Below are positions 24,538-35,414 of a DNA stretch of 64,000 nt, one piece after another. The position numbers were made by a program, and so were the translations under genes. Every line of letters begins with the position of its first letter. The stretch's first letter is position 1. The notes under the pieces are model-generated. The model did not search any database. It was not told the origin of the DNA and was given only the letters and a program-made list of their open reading frames with translations. This stretch comes from Desulfovibrio sp. Huiquan2017 (GTDB lineage Bacteria; Desulfobacterota; Desulfovibrionia; Desulfovibrionales; Desulfovibrionaceae), in contig NZ_JAFMPN010000009.1 in the NCBI RefSeq assembly GCF_017351175.1, positions 1 to 64,000 on the forward strand. Reading direction: 5' to 3'.

Positions 24538-26676
24538 TTATTTGAAATCATTGACGAAATATTCAGCTTCTTCAAAAGGAAGCGGCCGTGAATACAGATA
24601 GCCCTGACCGTAATCGCATTGCAGTGAATAAAGCAAGTCCCTTTGCCGCTCCGTCTCGATGCCCTCGGCCACGACCCGCAGCCGCAGGGAGTGGGCCATA
24701 TTCACGATGGCCCGGATGATCTCGATGTTCTCCGGGGTGGATTCCATGCGCTGGACGAAGCTCAGGTCAATCTTGAGCTGGTCCGTCGGGAACCGCTGCA
24801 AATAACTCATGGATGAATACCCGGTGCCAAAGTCGTCGATGGACAGCAGGATGCCGAGGCTCTTCAATGACTTGAGTTGATTGACCGACTTCATCGCATC
24901 AAGCATGACCACGGTCTCGGTGATTTCGAGCTTAAGCCTGTCGGGCCGCAGCCCGGACCGTTTCAAGATGCGCTCCACGTCGTCCGACAACGTGCTCTCG
25001 GCGAACTGCTTGGCCGAGATGTTCACGGCAATGGTCAAACTTTCCGTCGCCGGATACTTGACGGTCCACGACTGCATGGCCGTGCATGCCTCTTCCAGGA
25101 TCTGGGAACCGAGGACCACGATCTGCCCGGTCTCCTCGGCCACGGGGATGAATTCTCCGGGACCGACCACCCCTCGCTCGGGGTGGTTCCAGCGAGCCAG
25201 GGCCTCGAACCCGTACAGGCTGCCGTAGGCCAGGTTGACGATGGGCTGGTAATGGGCCGAGAACTCTCGGGCCTCCAGGGCGCGGTTAAGGGCGTTCTCC
25301 ATGGCCAGGACGTTAATCAACCCCTCGCGCATGCGTTTATCATAGGCGGTAATCCGATTCTTGCCCTCCTCCTTGGCCGCATTCATGGCCACCTGGGCAT
25401 TGTGCACGATCTCTTCGGCGTCGAGAGCCGCGTCGGATCCGATGTCGTAGCCGATGCTGGCGGACAGGGAGAAGGGAATGCCCTCCACGTCCACCGGTTG
25501 CTTGAAGGAATCGAAGACCTTGCGGATGACGGTTCGGACCTCGCTCCGCCTGGGGATATCCTCAAGGAGCACGCCGAATTCGTCGCTGCCGAACCGGGCC
25601 ACGGTGTCGATGGAGCGGACCGTTTGCTGAAGCTTGACCCCGAGGCGGATCATGAGCTTGTCGCCGACGCTGTGCCCGTAGTGGTCGTTGACCGCCTGGA
25701 AACGGTCCATGTTGATGAAGAGGACCGCGAAATGTTCGCCGGTACGCGAGCACCGCTCGGCCGCCCGATTAAGCCGCTCCAGAAAGAGCGCCCGGTTGGG
25801 CAGGCCGGTCAGGGGATCATGGATGGCGCTGTGCTTGAGTTTGCTCTCAATAAGCTTGCGGCCGGTAATGTCGCGCATACTCAGCCGAAGGCCCAGGGGC
25901 TCGCCATTGTCGGAAAAAATGGAATGCCGGACCAGACTCAGCCATTTGGTCTTGGCGTTGACATCGCTGATGCGGAAGTCGAGGCTCTCCTCGTCGCCCA
26001 CGGTGTCGTCGCGCATGAACTGGATCCACTTATTCAGATCCTCGCGATGCACGATGCGCTGCATCAGATCCGGATCGTCGAGAAACCGCTGGGGCGGATA
26101 CCCGCTGATCCGTTCACAGGACGGCGAGATGTAGCGAAGCCTACCGTCCGGGCCGATCCAGCTCTCCCAGTCGTAATTGTAGTCCGCGACCAGCCGGTAG
26201 CGCTGCTCGGACTGGGCCAGGGCCGCGCGGGAGGCTTCGAGTTCCGCCACCGTGGTCTCAAGCCGCCGGGAGGTCTCCATGAGGGAGCGCTTGTTCCGGT
26301 GCATTTCGGCGAATATGTTGGTCTTGCCGCGCAGGATCTCCGGCTCCACCGGCTTGAACAGATAGTCCACCGCGCCCAATTCGTAGCCGCGGAAGACGTG
26401 TCGCTGCTCCTTGCTGATGGCAGTGATGAAGATGATCGGGATGTTCCGGGAGGCTTCTGAACTCCGCAGTCTTTCAGCCAGTTCAAAGCCGTCCATGCCG
26501 GGCATCATCACATCCAGCAAGGCCACGGCGAAATCGTGGTCCGGGAGCATCTTGAGCGCCTCCGCCCCGGATGTGGCCATCAACAGATTGAGGTCCTGCC
26601 CACGCAGAATGCCCTCCACCAATTTGAGGTTGATCCGTTCATCGTCCACCACGAGAACATCTACTCTCTCATTCAT
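24538..26676 (-). CDS. Response regulator with PAS, degenerate GGDEF and EAL domains
   Basis: 712 residues. The receiver domain (about 5-120) has acidic DD at 11-12, phospho-acceptor D55 and K109. A coiled coil is at 125-158 and a PAS domain at about 159-275. The GGDEF domain (282-450) has GSDEF at 363-367 in place of GG(D/E)EF. The EAL domain (about 458-705) has EAL at 491-493, NISAKQF, ITETVVM, IDDFGTGYSS and EGIET. The EAL set looks complete, so c-di-GMP hydrolysis is the likely activity. The GGDEF half may be inactive or GTP-binding only. No partner kinase is adjacent. Confidence 0.92.
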   Translation of the reverse strand: MNERVDVLVVDDERINLKLVEGILRGQDLNLLMATSGAEALKMLPDHDFAVALLDVMMPGMDGFELAERLRSSEASRNIPIIFITAISKEQRHVFRGYELGAVDYLFKPVEPEILRGKTNIFAEMHRNKRSLMETSRRLETTVAELEASRAALAQSEQRYRLVADYNYDWESWIGPDGRLRYISPSCERISGYPPQRFLDDPDLMQRIVHREDLNKWIQFMRDDTVGDEESLDFRISDVNAKTKWLSLVRHSIFSDNGEPLGLRLSMRDITGRKLIESKLKHSAIHDPLTGLPNRALFLERLNRAAERCSRTGEHFAVLFINMDRFQAVNDHYGHSVGDKLMIRLGVKLQQTVRSIDTVARFGSDEFGVLLEDIPRRSEVRTVIRKVFDSFKQPVDVEGIPFSLSASIGYDIGSDAALDAEEIVHNAQVAMNAAKEEGKNRITAYDKRMREGLINVLAMENALNRALEAREFSAHYQPIVNLAYGSLYGFEALARWNHPERGVVGPGEFIPVAEETGQIVVLGSQILEEACTAMQSWTVKYPATESLTIAVNISAKQFAESTLSDDVERILKRSGLRPDRLKLEITETVVMLDAMKSVNQLKSLKSLGILLSIDDFGTGYSSMSYLQRFPTDQLKIDLSFVQRMESTPENIEIIRAIVNMAHSLRLRVVAEGIETERQRDLLYSLQCDYGQGYLYSRPLPFEEAEYFVNDFK

Positions 26677-26887
26677 TTCAATTCCTTATTCAACACGAAG
26701 CGGCTTATACACCCTTCTTCCGAGGGAATCATATCCCGGACTTCTCCGAAATGATGTTATAAAATGTGTGATTGAAAAACCATTTTATTGGAATCGTTGG
26801 CTCTTTGCGTTATACTTCGGCGCGGTTCGACATGCCGGAAACAGCACTTGCACAGATTGTTTTCCGCTACACAGATAGGAGAATCTT

Positions 26888-27148
26888 ATGTCCGACAAAT
26901 TGAAACAATTCAAGCAAACCCTTGACGAACACCACCAGTGGCCATGTCCCTATGTCTACAAGTTCATCGTCCCGGCCGAAAGCCTCGACCGATTCAAGCA
27001 GGTGTTCGCTGCGGAAAAACTGGAATACCGGCAATCCAGGACCGGGAAATATACCAGTGTGACAATAACTTCGACAATGTGTTCCGCCGACGAGGTCATG
27101 GCCGTTTATGAAAAGGCGGCCCAAGTCCCGGGAGTCATGTCCCTTTAA
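26888..27148 (+). CDS. DUF493 (YbeD-like) protein
   Basis: An 86-residue protein with the DUF493 pattern: WPCPYVYKFIVPAESLDRF near 18-36, then SRTGKYTSVTITSTMCSADE and a C-terminal VYEKAAQVPGVMSL. The family has an ACT-like fold and no agreed role; E. coli YbeD is the best-known member. AGGAGAATCTT precedes the start. It is transcribed alone, divergent from the GGDEF-EAL gene. Confidence 0.85.
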   Translation: MSDKLKQFKQTLDEHHQWPCPYVYKFIVPAESLDRFKQVFAAEKLEYRQSRTGKYTSVTITSTMCSADEVMAVYEKAAQVPGVMSL

Positions 27149-27258
27149 TTGACTCTCAAACCTTTACAGCCGCGACGCAGAGACTTACTGTACACAAATG
27201 TTATCGTATCACACTTGTTACACCTGTTCATATAAACTCAGCTATTTCCGGAGATAAT

Positions 27259-28113
27259 ATGTGGGAATACACCGACAAAGTTAAGGATCATTTCCTGAAT
27301 CCCCGCAACGCGGGCACCATTGAGGACGCGGACGGGATCGGCGAAGTGGGCTCCCTGGCCTGCGGCGACGCCCTGACCCTATACATCAAGGTCGGCGACG
27401 ACGGCAGGATCACCGACGCCAAATTCCAGACCTTCGGCTGCGCCAGCGCCATTGCGTCCAGTTCCGCCCTGACCGAGCTGATCATCGGCAAGACCGTGGA
27501 GGAAGCGGAAAAAATTACCAACAAGGACATCGCTCAATATCTGGGCGGCCTGCCGCGCGAGAAGATGCACTGCTCCGTCATGGGCCAGGAGGCCCTGGAA
27601 CAGGCCATCAAGAATATGCGCGGCGAAGCCCCGTCCAAGGCGGAGCATTCCCATGAAGGCGAACTCATCTGCGAATGCTTCGGCGTCTTCGATGAGGAGA
27701 TTCTCCAGGCCATCAAGGAAAACGATCTCAAGACCGTGGAGGACGTGACCAACTTCACCAAGGCCGGCGGGGGCTGCGGCAAATGCATCCCGGACATCGA
27801 ACGGCTTCTGGCCGAGGCCCGCGGCGAGGGCGTTTGCCCCGCGCCGTCGGCGGAGCCCGCCTTCCCGGCCCAGGGCATGACCAACATCCAGCGCATGCAC
27901 CTCATCGAGCGGGTCATCGACGAGGATGTCCGGCCCAAGCTCAAGGCGGACGGCGGCAACATCGAACTGGTGGACATCGACCGCGACATCGTGGTGATCC
28001 GCTTCCTGGGCATGTGCTCGGGCTGCCCGTCCAGCCGGGCGACCCTCGAAGGACTGGTGGAAACCGCCCTCAGGGAAAAGGTCGATCCCGGCCTGAAGGT
28101 ACGGGAGGGGTAA
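27259..28113 (+). CDS. nifU: Fe-S cluster scaffold NifU, three-domain form
   Basis: 284 residues. The IscU-like domain has C35, C62 and C106. The central [2Fe-2S] BFD-like domain has C139, C141, C174 and C177 (ICECFG...GGGCGKC). The C-terminal Nfu domain has C254 and C257 (GMCSGCPSS). It assembles transient clusters with sulfur from NifS and passes them to target proteins. No nitrogenase genes are nearby, so here it is probably the general or main Fe-S assembly system. CCGGAG lies just before ATG. nifS starts three bases after its stop. Confidence 0.93.
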   Translation: MWEYTDKVKDHFLNPRNAGTIEDADGIGEVGSLACGDALTLYIKVGDDGRITDAKFQTFGCASAIASSSALTELIIGKTVEEAEKITNKDIAQYLGGLPREKMHCSVMGQEALEQAIKNMRGEAPSKAEHSHEGELICECFGVFDEEILQAIKENDLKTVEDVTNFTKAGGGCGKCIPDIERLLAEARGEGVCPAPSAEPAFPAQGMTNIQRMHLIERVIDEDVRPKLKADGGNIELVDIDRDIVVIRFLGMCSGCPSSRATLEGLVETALREKVDPGLKVREG

Positions 28114-28116
28114 GAC

Positions 28117-29313
28117 ATGAAAACCATCTATCTCGACAACAACGCCACCACCCAGGTGGATCCGGCAGTGTTCGAGGCCATGCGGCCTTATTTCACCGAA
28201 TTGTACGGCAACCCCTCCTCCATGCACCGCTTCGGCGGCCAAGTGGGGGTGACGTTGAAGGAAGCCCGCGCCTCGGTGGCCTCCCTGCTCGGCTGCGAGC
28301 CCGAGGAGATCATCTTCACCTCCTGCGGGTCCGAATCCGACAACACGGCCATCCGATCGGCCCTGAACGCCCGGCCCGACCGGCGACACATCATCACCAC
28401 CGCCGTGGAGCACCCGGCCATCCTGAGCCTGTGCAAATACCTGGAGAAAAAGGACGGTTACGAAGTCACCTACCTTTCCACCGATGAATACGGTCGTCTC
28501 GATCTCGAAGAATACAAGGCGGCCATCCGCCCGGACACGGCCATCATTTCGGTCATGTGGGCCAACAACGAGACCGGCAACATCTACCCCATCGAGGAAA
28601 TGGCGAAGATCGCCAAGGAACACGACGTCATCTTCCACACCGACGCGGTTCAGGCCGTGGGCAAGGTGGACATCGACCTGTCGAAGATTCCGGTGGATAT
28701 GCTCTCCCTGTCCGGCCATAAGCTGCACGCGCCCAAGGGCGTGGGCGCCCTGTTCGTGCGCAAGCGCCTGCCCTTCCGCCCGTTCCTCATCGGCGGGCAC
28801 CAGGAGCGCAGCCGCCGCGCGGGCACCGAGAACACCACGGGCATCATCGCCCTGGGCAAGGCCTGCGAGCTGGCCCGTGAACACATGACCGAGGAAAACA
28901 CCGAAGTGAAGCGGCTGCGCGACAAGTTGGAAAACGGCCTGCTCGCGTCCGTGCCGGACACCAAGCTCAACGGCGATCCGGAACACCGCCTGCCCAACAC
29001 CACGAACATCTCCTTCGGCTACGTCGAGGGCGAAGCCATCCTGCTGATGATAGATCAGGTGGGCATCGCGGCCAGCTCCGGCTCGGCCTGCACTTCGGGC
29101 AGCCTTGAGCCGTCCCACGTGCTCCTGTCCATGGGCGTACCCTTCACCTTTGCCCACGGATCCATCCGATTCTCCCTGAGCCGGTTCAACACCGAGGAGG
29201 AGATCGACTTCGTGCTTGAGACCCTGCCGCCCATCATCGAAAACCTGCGCAAGCTCTCGCCGTTTTCGGCGGAAAAGCAGGCCCCGGCCTGCACCAAAAG
29301 CTTTACGGAGTAG
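28117..29313 (+). CDS. nifS: Cysteine desulfurase NifS
   Basis: 398 residues, class V PLP enzyme. The PLP lysine is K202 in [12 protein letters not shown], the active cysteine is C325 in [17 protein letters not shown], and TTAVEHPA binds the cofactor. It takes sulfur from cysteine as persulfide for NifU. The following cysK and cysE genes supply the cysteine, so the operon links sulfur donor synthesis with cluster assembly. Confidence 0.95.
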   Translation: MKTIYLDNNATTQVDPAVFEAMRPYFTELYGNPSSMHRFGGQVGVTLKEARASVASLLGCEPEEIIFTSCGSESDNTAIRSALNARPDRRHIITTAVEHPAILSLCKYLEKKDGYEVTYLSTDEYGRLDLEEYKAAIRPDTAIISVMWANNETGNIYPIEEMAKIAKEHDVIFHTDAVQAVGKVDIDLSKIPVDMLSLSGHKLHAPKGVGALFVRKRLPFRPFLIGGHQERSRRAGTENTTGIIALGKACELAREHMTEENTEVKRLRDKLENGLLASVPDTKLNGDPEHRLPNTTNISFGYVEGEAILLMIDQVGIAASSGSACTSGSLEPSHVLLSMGVPFTFAHGSIRFSLSRFNTEEEIDFVLETLPPIIENLRKLSPFSAEKQAPACTKSFTE

Positions 29314-29315
29314 CC

Positions 29316-30236
29316 ATGAAGATCGCCGACAACATGACGGACCTCATCGGGCGCACCCCCTTGGTCCGCCTGAACCGGCTGACCGCCGGGCTCAAAGCCG
29401 AGGTGGTCGCCAAACTGGAATTCAACAACCCGTGCGGCTCGGTCAAGGACCGCATCGCCTGGAACATGGTCGAGACCGCCCTCAGGGACGGGACCATCGA
29501 CGAAAACACGGTCCTGGTGGAGCCCACCTCCGGCAATACCGGCATCGGCCTGGCCTTCGTCTGCGCCGTCAAGGGGCTCAAGCTCATCCTGACCATGCCC
29601 GAATCCATGTCCATGGAGCGGCGCAAACTGCTCGGCGGCCTGGGCGCGGAACTGATCCTGACCCCGGCCGACGAAGGCATGAAGGGGGCCATCGAGCGGG
29701 CGCGGCGGATCGTCGAGGAGACGGACAACGCCTTCATGCCCATGCAGTTCGACAACCCGGCCAATCCCGAGGCCCACCGCCGGACCACGGGGCTGGAAAT
29801 CTGGGAGGACACCGACGGCGAAGTGGACCTGTTCGTGGCCGGTGTGGGCACCGGCGGCACCTTGACCGGCGTGGCCGAAGTCCTCAAGGACAGGAAGCCC
29901 GGGGTCAAGGCCGTGGCCGTGGAACCCGACGCTTCCCCGGTCCTGTCCGGTGGCCAGCCCGGTCCCCACGCCATTCAGGGCATTGGCGCGGGCTTCGTGC
30001 CCAAAGCTCTGAACACGGAGATCATCGACGAGGTCGTCCGCATCACCAACGACGACGCCGTGGAGACCGCCAAGCGGCTCATGCGCGAGGAAGGCATCCT
30101 CTGCGGCATCTCGTCCGGGGCCAACTGCGCGGCGGCTCTCAAACTGGCCCGCCGCAAGGAAAACGCGGGCAAGATGATCGTGTTCATCGTCTGCGACACC
30201 GGTGAACGGTACCTGAGCACTCCACTCTTCAGCTAA
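29316..30236 (+). CDS. cysK: Cysteine synthase A (O-acetylserine sulfhydrylase)
   Basis: 306 residues, fold type II PLP enzyme. The PLP lysine is K44 ([15 protein letters not shown]), the substrate loop is TSGNTG at 71-76, and the C-terminal cofactor-ring binding segment is [14 protein letters not shown]. It makes cysteine from O-acetylserine and sulfide, plentiful in a sulfate reducer. GGAG precedes ATG; it follows nifS by two bases and is followed by cysE, whose product makes its substrate. Confidence 0.95.
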   Translation: MKIADNMTDLIGRTPLVRLNRLTAGLKAEVVAKLEFNNPCGSVKDRIAWNMVETALRDGTIDENTVLVEPTSGNTGIGLAFVCAVKGLKLILTMPESMSMERRKLLGGLGAELILTPADEGMKGAIERARRIVEETDNAFMPMQFDNPANPEAHRRTTGLEIWEDTDGEVDLFVAGVGTGGTLTGVAEVLKDRKPGVKAVAVEPDASPVLSGGQPGPHAIQGIGAGFVPKALNTEIIDEVVRITNDDAVETAKRLMREEGILCGISSGANCAAALKLARRKENAGKMIVFIVCDTGERYLSTPLFS

Positions 30237-30246
30237 AGGAGATTCC

Positions 30247-31167
30247 ATGACCAGTGAAGACTACACGTTGGCGGATGTGGTCGCGCTCCTCGTGGAGTCC
30301 GGAGACAAAGGCCCTCGTTCGCACCGCAAGGCCAGCGAGGCGCCCATGCCCTCGGTGGAAATCCTGCGCGGGATCGTCGAGGACCTGCGTTGCGTCCTCT
30401 TCCCCGGCTATTTCGGCCCGTCCGAGATCACCCCGGACACCATGCCCTATTACATAGGCTCCACCCTGGACCAACTGGAACGCAAGCTCGCGGACCAGAT
30501 CAACCGGGGCTATTGCTTCGTCTGCGACGCCACCACCACGGATCGGTGCAGCGACTGCGAGAAACGGGCCAAGGGCATCGCCAAGCGATTCATCACCAAG
30601 TTGCCCAAAATCCGGGAATACCTCCTGTCCGACGTGGAAGCGGCCTACGTGGGCGATCCCGCGGCCAAGACCCACGGGGAGACCATCTTCTGCTACCCCT
30701 CCATTCGGGCCCTGACCAACCACCGTATCGCCCACGAGCTGTACAAGCTCGGCGTGGACATCATCCCCCGGATCATCGGCGAGATGGCCCACTCGGACAC
30801 GGGCATCGACATCCACCCGGGCGCGACCATCGGCAAGTCCTTCTTCATCGACCACGGCACCGGCACGGTCATTGGCGAGACCTGTATCATCGGCGACAAC
30901 GTACGCGTGTACCAAGGCGTGACCCTGGGGGCCAAGAGCTTCCCCAAGGGCGATGACGAAATGCTCATCAAGGGCCTGCCTCGTCATCCCATCGTGGAGG
31001 ACGACGTGATCATCTACGCCGGGGCGACCATCCTCGGACGCATCACCATCGGCCGGGAAGCGGTCGTCGGCGGCAACGTCTGGATCGTCCGCGACGTCCC
31101 GGCCGGGGCGCGAATCGTCCAGACCCGGGCCCTGGAACAATCCTTTGAGCACGGTTCCGGTATCTAA
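30247..31167 (+). CDS. cysE: Serine O-acetyltransferase (EpsC-type CysE)
   Basis: 306 residues with a helical N-terminal half and a C-terminal left-handed beta helix of hexapeptide repeats (GIDIHPGATIGKSFFIDHGT, then GTVIGETCIIGDNVRVYQGV). The acceptor histidines are in MAHSDTGIDIHPG and FIDHGTG. The long N-terminal extension with CDATTTDRCSDCEK is typical of the EpsC form. It acetylates serine for CysK. AAGGAG precedes ATG. Last gene of the nifU-nifS-cysK-cysE operon, before a strong terminator. Confidence 0.93.
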   Translation: MTSEDYTLADVVALLVESGDKGPRSHRKASEAPMPSVEILRGIVEDLRCVLFPGYFGPSEITPDTMPYYIGSTLDQLERKLADQINRGYCFVCDATTTDRCSDCEKRAKGIAKRFITKLPKIREYLLSDVEAAYVGDPAAKTHGETIFCYPSIRALTNHRIAHELYKLGVDIIPRIIGEMAHSDTGIDIHPGATIGKSFFIDHGTGTVIGETCIIGDNVRVYQGVTLGAKSFPKGDDEMLIKGLPRHPIVEDDVIIYAGATILGRITIGREAVVGGNVWIVRDVPAGARIVQTRALEQSFEHGSGI

Positions 31168-31189
31168 TTTAAATAGAAAAAAACAAATA

Positions 31190-31223
31190 AAAAAGGAGGC
31201 ATGGACATCCACGCCTCCTTTTT
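31190..31223. terminator. Bidirectional terminator between cysE and the TPR gene
   Basis: AAAAAGGAGGC / GCCTCCTTTTT arms with an inner TGGA/TCCA pairing. A and T runs on the two sides let it end both converging transcripts. Confidence 0.85.
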
Positions 31224-31241
31224 ATTAATGTTTGACTTTAA

Positions 31242-31868
31242 CTATTTCTCTAGTTCCCCGACCATGACCGCCACACTCTGCCCGGTGGGTGATTTGGCTT
31301 CCGGATTAATGGCCAGAACCTCTTTCCAGACCTTCGCGGCCGAAACCGGATCGTTCAGATCGTGGAGGTAGACGATGCCCATGTTGAACCGCGAAGTGAT
31401 GTGCTTCGGGTCCAAGGCAGCGGCATGGCCCAATGCATCCACCGCCTTCCGGAATTGTTTGGTCCGCCGGTACATGACCCCCAGGTCGGACCAGACGTTG
31501 ACCTCGGTGGGCCGCAGTTCCAGGGCGCGTTCATAGGCATTGACCGCCCGTGCGGGCAGGTTGTGGTCAAAACAAAAATTGCCCAGTTGAATCCACAGAT
31601 CCGCATTGGTCGGATCAGCGGCGGCCCCGTTCTCCAAACTGGCCAGTGCTTCGGGATCGGCCGTATGCGGCACGGGCGACTCGGTGGGCACGGCCTGAGC
31701 GGACACGTTCATCCGCTGCTCCCGCTGCCCGACATAGAGCATGGTCACGGCATTGCCGATGAAGGCCCCGAGCAGTACGCCCAGGATCACCAGCATGATC
31801 GCCGAACTCCTTTTGACATACCCGTCCCGGGATTCGGCGGCATCGCCTTCTCGTTTGTTCACTCCCAT
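31242..31868 (-). CDS. Membrane-anchored TPR protein
   Basis: 208 residues. One N-terminal span (SSAIMLVILGVLLGAFIGNA, about 19-38) is followed by a periplasmic part with three to four TPR units (NADLWIQLGNFCFDHNLPAR, AVNAYERALELRPTEVNVW, SDLGVMYRRTKQFRKAVDAL). Such proteins act as assembly platforms; this one resembles the CcmI/NrfG-like anchored TPR type, but no cytochrome genes are adjacent. ATG 31868 is preferred because CAGGAG lies five bases before it, whereas the ATG directly upstream is too close. Confidence 0.75.
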   Translation of the reverse strand: MGVNKREGDAAESRDGYVKRSSAIMLVILGVLLGAFIGNAVTMLYVGQREQRMNVSAQAVPTESPVPHTADPEALASLENGAAADPTNADLWIQLGNFCFDHNLPARAVNAYERALELRPTEVNVWSDLGVMYRRTKQFRKAVDALGHAAALDPKHITSRFNMGIVYLHDLNDPVSAAKVWKEVLAINPEAKSPTGQSVAVMVGELEK

Positions 31869-32078
31869 CATATCTCCTGAGTCTTTTTTTCTCGTGGCGG
31901 ACCTTGTCGTCCACTTGTAACAAAAACACGTTTCGCAAGCCGTGTAAACATTGTGCAAGTCCCCGCCCGGCCCGTGCAATGCTTGACTTCCGGTCCGGCT
32001 TATACCAATCTACGCCGTCTCACCAAAACGGCCACTATGCTCTAAAGAAATATACGGTTCCCGGAGGACTTGAAACCC

Positions 32079-34895
32079 ATGAGCGACTACAAGAAAACTT
32101 TGCTCCTGCCCCAGACCACCTTCCCCATGAAGGCAAACCTCAAGCAGCGCGAGCCTGAAATGCTCAAGTTCTGGGAGGAAATCAAGGCCTACGATGAAAT
32201 GGTCGCCGCCGGAGACGCCGACGACCGTTACGTGTTGCACGACGGCCCCCCCTATGCCAACGGCCATATTCACATGGGCACGGCCCTGAACAAGGTCCTC
32301 AAGGACATTATCGTCAAGTCCCGGAACATCCAGGGCCAGAAATCCGAATACGTGCCCGGCTGGGATTGCCACGGCCTGCCCATCGAACACAAGGTCGAGC
32401 AGGAACTGAAGAAGAAGAACAAAGAACTCGACACCCTGACCATTCGCAAGATCTGCCGCTCCTACGCCTCCAAGTGGCTGGACACCCAGCGCAAGGAATT
32501 CAAACGGTTGGGCGTGTTCGGCGTCTGGGACGATCCGTACATGACCATGAAGCCCGAATACGAGGCGGCCACCGCCCGGGAACTGGGCCGGTTCATGGAG
32601 CGCGGCGGCGTGGTCCGGGGCAAGAAGCCCATCTACTGGTGCTGCGACTGTCATACCGCCCTGGCCGAGGCCGAGGTGGAATACGAGGACCACACCTCCC
32701 CGTCCATCTACGTCCGCTTCCCCATGGCCGACGAGAATTTCAAGAAGGTCGCCGACATCGACGTCACCCGGCTGTACATCCTCATCTGGACCACCACCCC
32801 GTGGACCATCCCGGACAACATGGCCGTGGCCGTACACCCGGACTTCGACTACGTGCTGGTCGAAACGGGCGGCGACTACTATGTCTTGGCCGAGGCCCTG
32901 CTCGAATCCTGCGCAGCCAAATTCGGCTGGGAAACCTATGAGACCCTGGCCAATTTCCGCGGTGCCGATATCGAGGGCATGAAGGCCAAGCACCCCATCT
33001 ACGACCGCGAATCCGCGGTGGTCCTGGCGGACTACGTCACCCTGGACACCGGCACCGGCTGCGTCCACACCGCACCGGGGCACGGCCGCGAGGACTTCGA
33101 GACCGGCCTGCGGTACGGCCTGGAAATCTATTCGCCCATGAACAATCGCGGTGAATTTCTGAAGGAAGTCGAATTTTTCGCCGGGTTGAACGTTTGGGAG
33201 GCCAACCCCAAGGTCATCGAGAAACTGACCGAGTTGGGCAACCTGATGGCCTCGGAAAAAATCACCCACTCCTACCCGCACTGTTGGCGCTGCAAGGAGC
33301 CGGTCATCTTCCGGGCCACCACCCAATGGTTCATCGGCATGGACGAGAACGACCTGCGCAAGCGCGCGCTCAAAGCCATCCGCAATGACGTGGAGTGGAT
33401 CCCCTCCTGGGGCGAAGAACGCATCTACAGCATGGTCGAGAATCGGCCCGACTGGTGCATCTCCCGCCAACGCAACTGGGGCGTGCCCATCTCCGCGCTG
33501 ATCTGCGAGGATTGCGACGAAACCTGGTTCGACGCCCAGTGGGTCTACGACCTCTGCGACAAGTACGCCAAGCACGAGACCGGCTGCGACTACTGGTTCG
33601 AGGCCCCGCTTGAAGAGATCGTGCCCAAGGGACTGACCTGCCCCAAATGCGGCGGGACCCACTGGCGGCGCGAGACCGACATCCTGGACGTGTGGTTCGA
33701 CTCCGGCACCAGCTACGCCGCCGTGGTCGAGCAACGCAAGGAAACCCGCTTCCCGGCCGACCTGTACCTGGAGGGTTCGGACCAGCATCGCGGCTGGTTC
33801 CATTCCTCCCTGCTGGCCTCGGTGGGCACCCGTGACGTGCCGCCCTACAAGGCCGTGCTGACCCACGGCTACGTGGTTGACGCCGAGGGCCGCAAGATGT
33901 CCAAATCCATCGGCAACGTCCTCGCGCCCCAGGAAATCATCGACAAATTCGGCGCGGAAATCCTGCGCATGTGGGTCTCGGCCTCCAACTATCAGGAAGA
34001 TATCCGCATCTCGGACGAGACCCTGAACCGCCTGGTGGACGCTTACCGCCGCATCCGCAACACTTGCCGCTATCTGCTGTCCAACCTGAGCGACTTCGAC
34101 CCGGCCCACAAGGTGGATCCCGCCGACATGCTCCTCCTGGACCGTTACGCGCTCGACATGGTCGTGCGCCAGCACGATACCATCCGCACGGCATACCGCC
34201 GGTTCGAATTCCACAAGGTCTACCACACCCTGCACAATCTCTGCGTGGTCGATCTGTCCGCCTTCTACCTCGACATCATCAAGGACCGCCTTTACGTGGA
34301 GGAGCGGGACGGCCTCAAGCGCCGTTCGGCCCAAACCGTGCTCTGGCAGGTTCTGCTGATGCTTCTTGAGGATATGGCCCCAGTCCTGTCCTTCACCGCC
34401 GAGGAGGCCTTCCAAGACCTGCCCGAGGCCATCAAAAACGCCCTGCCCCAGAGCAAAACGGTCTTCGCCCTGCGATTCCAGCCCGAGCGGCCAGGACTCT
34501 CCGCCGACAAGCGCGCCCGATGGGAAAAGCTGGCCCTGATCCGGTCCGAGGTCAACAAGGCCATCGAGCCCAAGCGCAAAGACCGCGTCATTGGCAAGTC
34601 CCTGGACGCCCAGGTGACTCTCTACGCCGATGACGAGATCCGCCAGTTGGTCTCCACCGAAGCCATCGACCCGCGCGAGTTCTTCATCATCTCCAAGCTG
34701 GTCCTGGACAAGCCGGAGAATGCCCCGGCCGACGCCTATGTGGCCGAGGATATCGAGAATCTCAAGGTGGCCGTGGCCGCCGCACCGGGCGAAAAGTGCG
34801 AACGGTGCTGGCGCATCGCCGAGGACCTGGGCACAGACCCGGCCTATCCCGACGCCTGCCCGCGCTGCACGGCGGTCCTGAAGAAACTGGGTTAG
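32079..34895 (+). CDS. ileS: Isoleucyl-tRNA synthetase
   Basis: 938 residues, class I synthetase of normal bacterial length. HIGH-type HIHM is at 63-66 ([13 protein letters not shown]) and KMSKS at about 605-609. The editing domain lies between. The C-terminal zinc finger is [12 protein letters not shown]...ACPRC, typical of the bacterial type. ATG 32079 follows CCGGAGG; a TTG codon three triplets upstream is less likely. First gene of a compact run with lspA (six bases apart), a very common pairing. Confidence 0.96.
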   Translation: MSDYKKTLLLPQTTFPMKANLKQREPEMLKFWEEIKAYDEMVAAGDADDRYVLHDGPPYANGHIHMGTALNKVLKDIIVKSRNIQGQKSEYVPGWDCHGLPIEHKVEQELKKKNKELDTLTIRKICRSYASKWLDTQRKEFKRLGVFGVWDDPYMTMKPEYEAATARELGRFMERGGVVRGKKPIYWCCDCHTALAEAEVEYEDHTSPSIYVRFPMADENFKKVADIDVTRLYILIWTTTPWTIPDNMAVAVHPDFDYVLVETGGDYYVLAEALLESCAAKFGWETYETLANFRGADIEGMKAKHPIYDRESAVVLADYVTLDTGTGCVHTAPGHGREDFETGLRYGLEIYSPMNNRGEFLKEVEFFAGLNVWEANPKVIEKLTELGNLMASEKITHSYPHCWRCKEPVIFRATTQWFIGMDENDLRKRALKAIRNDVEWIPSWGEERIYSMVENRPDWCISRQRNWGVPISALICEDCDETWFDAQWVYDLCDKYAKHETGCDYWFEAPLEEIVPKGLTCPKCGGTHWRRETDILDVWFDSGTSYAAVVEQRKETRFPADLYLEGSDQHRGWFHSSLLASVGTRDVPPYKAVLTHGYVVDAEGRKMSKSIGNVLAPQEIIDKFGAEILRMWVSASNYQEDIRISDETLNRLVDAYRRIRNTCRYLLSNLSDFDPAHKVDPADMLLLDRYALDMVVRQHDTIRTAYRRFEFHKVYHTLHNLCVVDLSAFYLDIIKDRLYVEERDGLKRRSAQTVLWQVLLMLLEDMAPVLSFTAEEAFQDLPEAIKNALPQSKTVFALRFQPERPGLSADKRARWEKLALIRSEVNKAIEPKRKDRVIGKSLDAQVTLYADDEIRQLVSTEAIDPREFFIISKLVLDKPENAPADAYVAEDIENLKVAVAAAPGEKCERCWRIAEDLGTDPAYPDACPRCTAVLKKLG

Positions 34896-34901
34896 AGGCC
34901 C

Positions 34902-35402
34902 ATGAACCGATACAAGTTGGCAGGAGCCTGGGCGGCGGGCACCGTGGCGCTCGATCAAATCACGAAGCTCCTGGTGCACAACCTGATGCAGCCGTGGACC
35001 GGCCGGGAGATCATCCCCGGCCTGTTCAATCTGGTTCACGTCCTGAACAAGGGCGCGGCCTGGGGCTTTCTGGACGACGAGAACATCGATTGGCAGCGTC
35101 CCTTGTTCATCCTCATCTCCGTGGCCGCCGTGCTGATCATCGCCTATATGGTCAGACTGACCAGGGACGGGGACCGCTGGATGCTCTCCGGCCTGGGCAT
35201 GATCGCGGGGGGAGCCGTTGGCAATGCCATCGACCGGATCTGGCTCGGCTCGGTCATCGACTTCCTGGACTTTTACGCGGGCAGCTACCACTGGCCCGCC
35301 TTCAACGTAGCCGACAGCGCCCTGACCGTGGGCGCGGGCTGCATCATCGTATCCACGCTGCTCAACCGCGGGAATGCCCGGAAGACATCCCGCCTTTCCT
35401 AA
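34902..35402 (+). CDS. lspA: Lipoprotein signal peptidase II
   Basis: 166 residues with four membrane spans. The catalytic aspartates are D111 in GGAVGNAIDRIW and D138 in FNVADSA; the N-terminal ALDQITK motif is present. It cleaves signal peptides of diacylated lipoproteins in the inner membrane; lipoproteins of this window include the YbgF-like protein, the efflux adaptor and the SurA-like foldase. It starts six bases after ileS. Confidence 0.95.
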   Translation: MNRYKLAGAWAAGTVALDQITKLLVHNLMQPWTGREIIPGLFNLVHVLNKGAAWGFLDDENIDWQRPLFILISVAAVLIIAYMVRLTRDGDRWMLSGLGMIAGGAVGNAIDRIWLGSVIDFLDFYAGSYHWPAFNVADSALTVGAGCIIVSTLLNRGNARKTSRLS

Positions 35403-35414
35403 GGAGAACGCACC

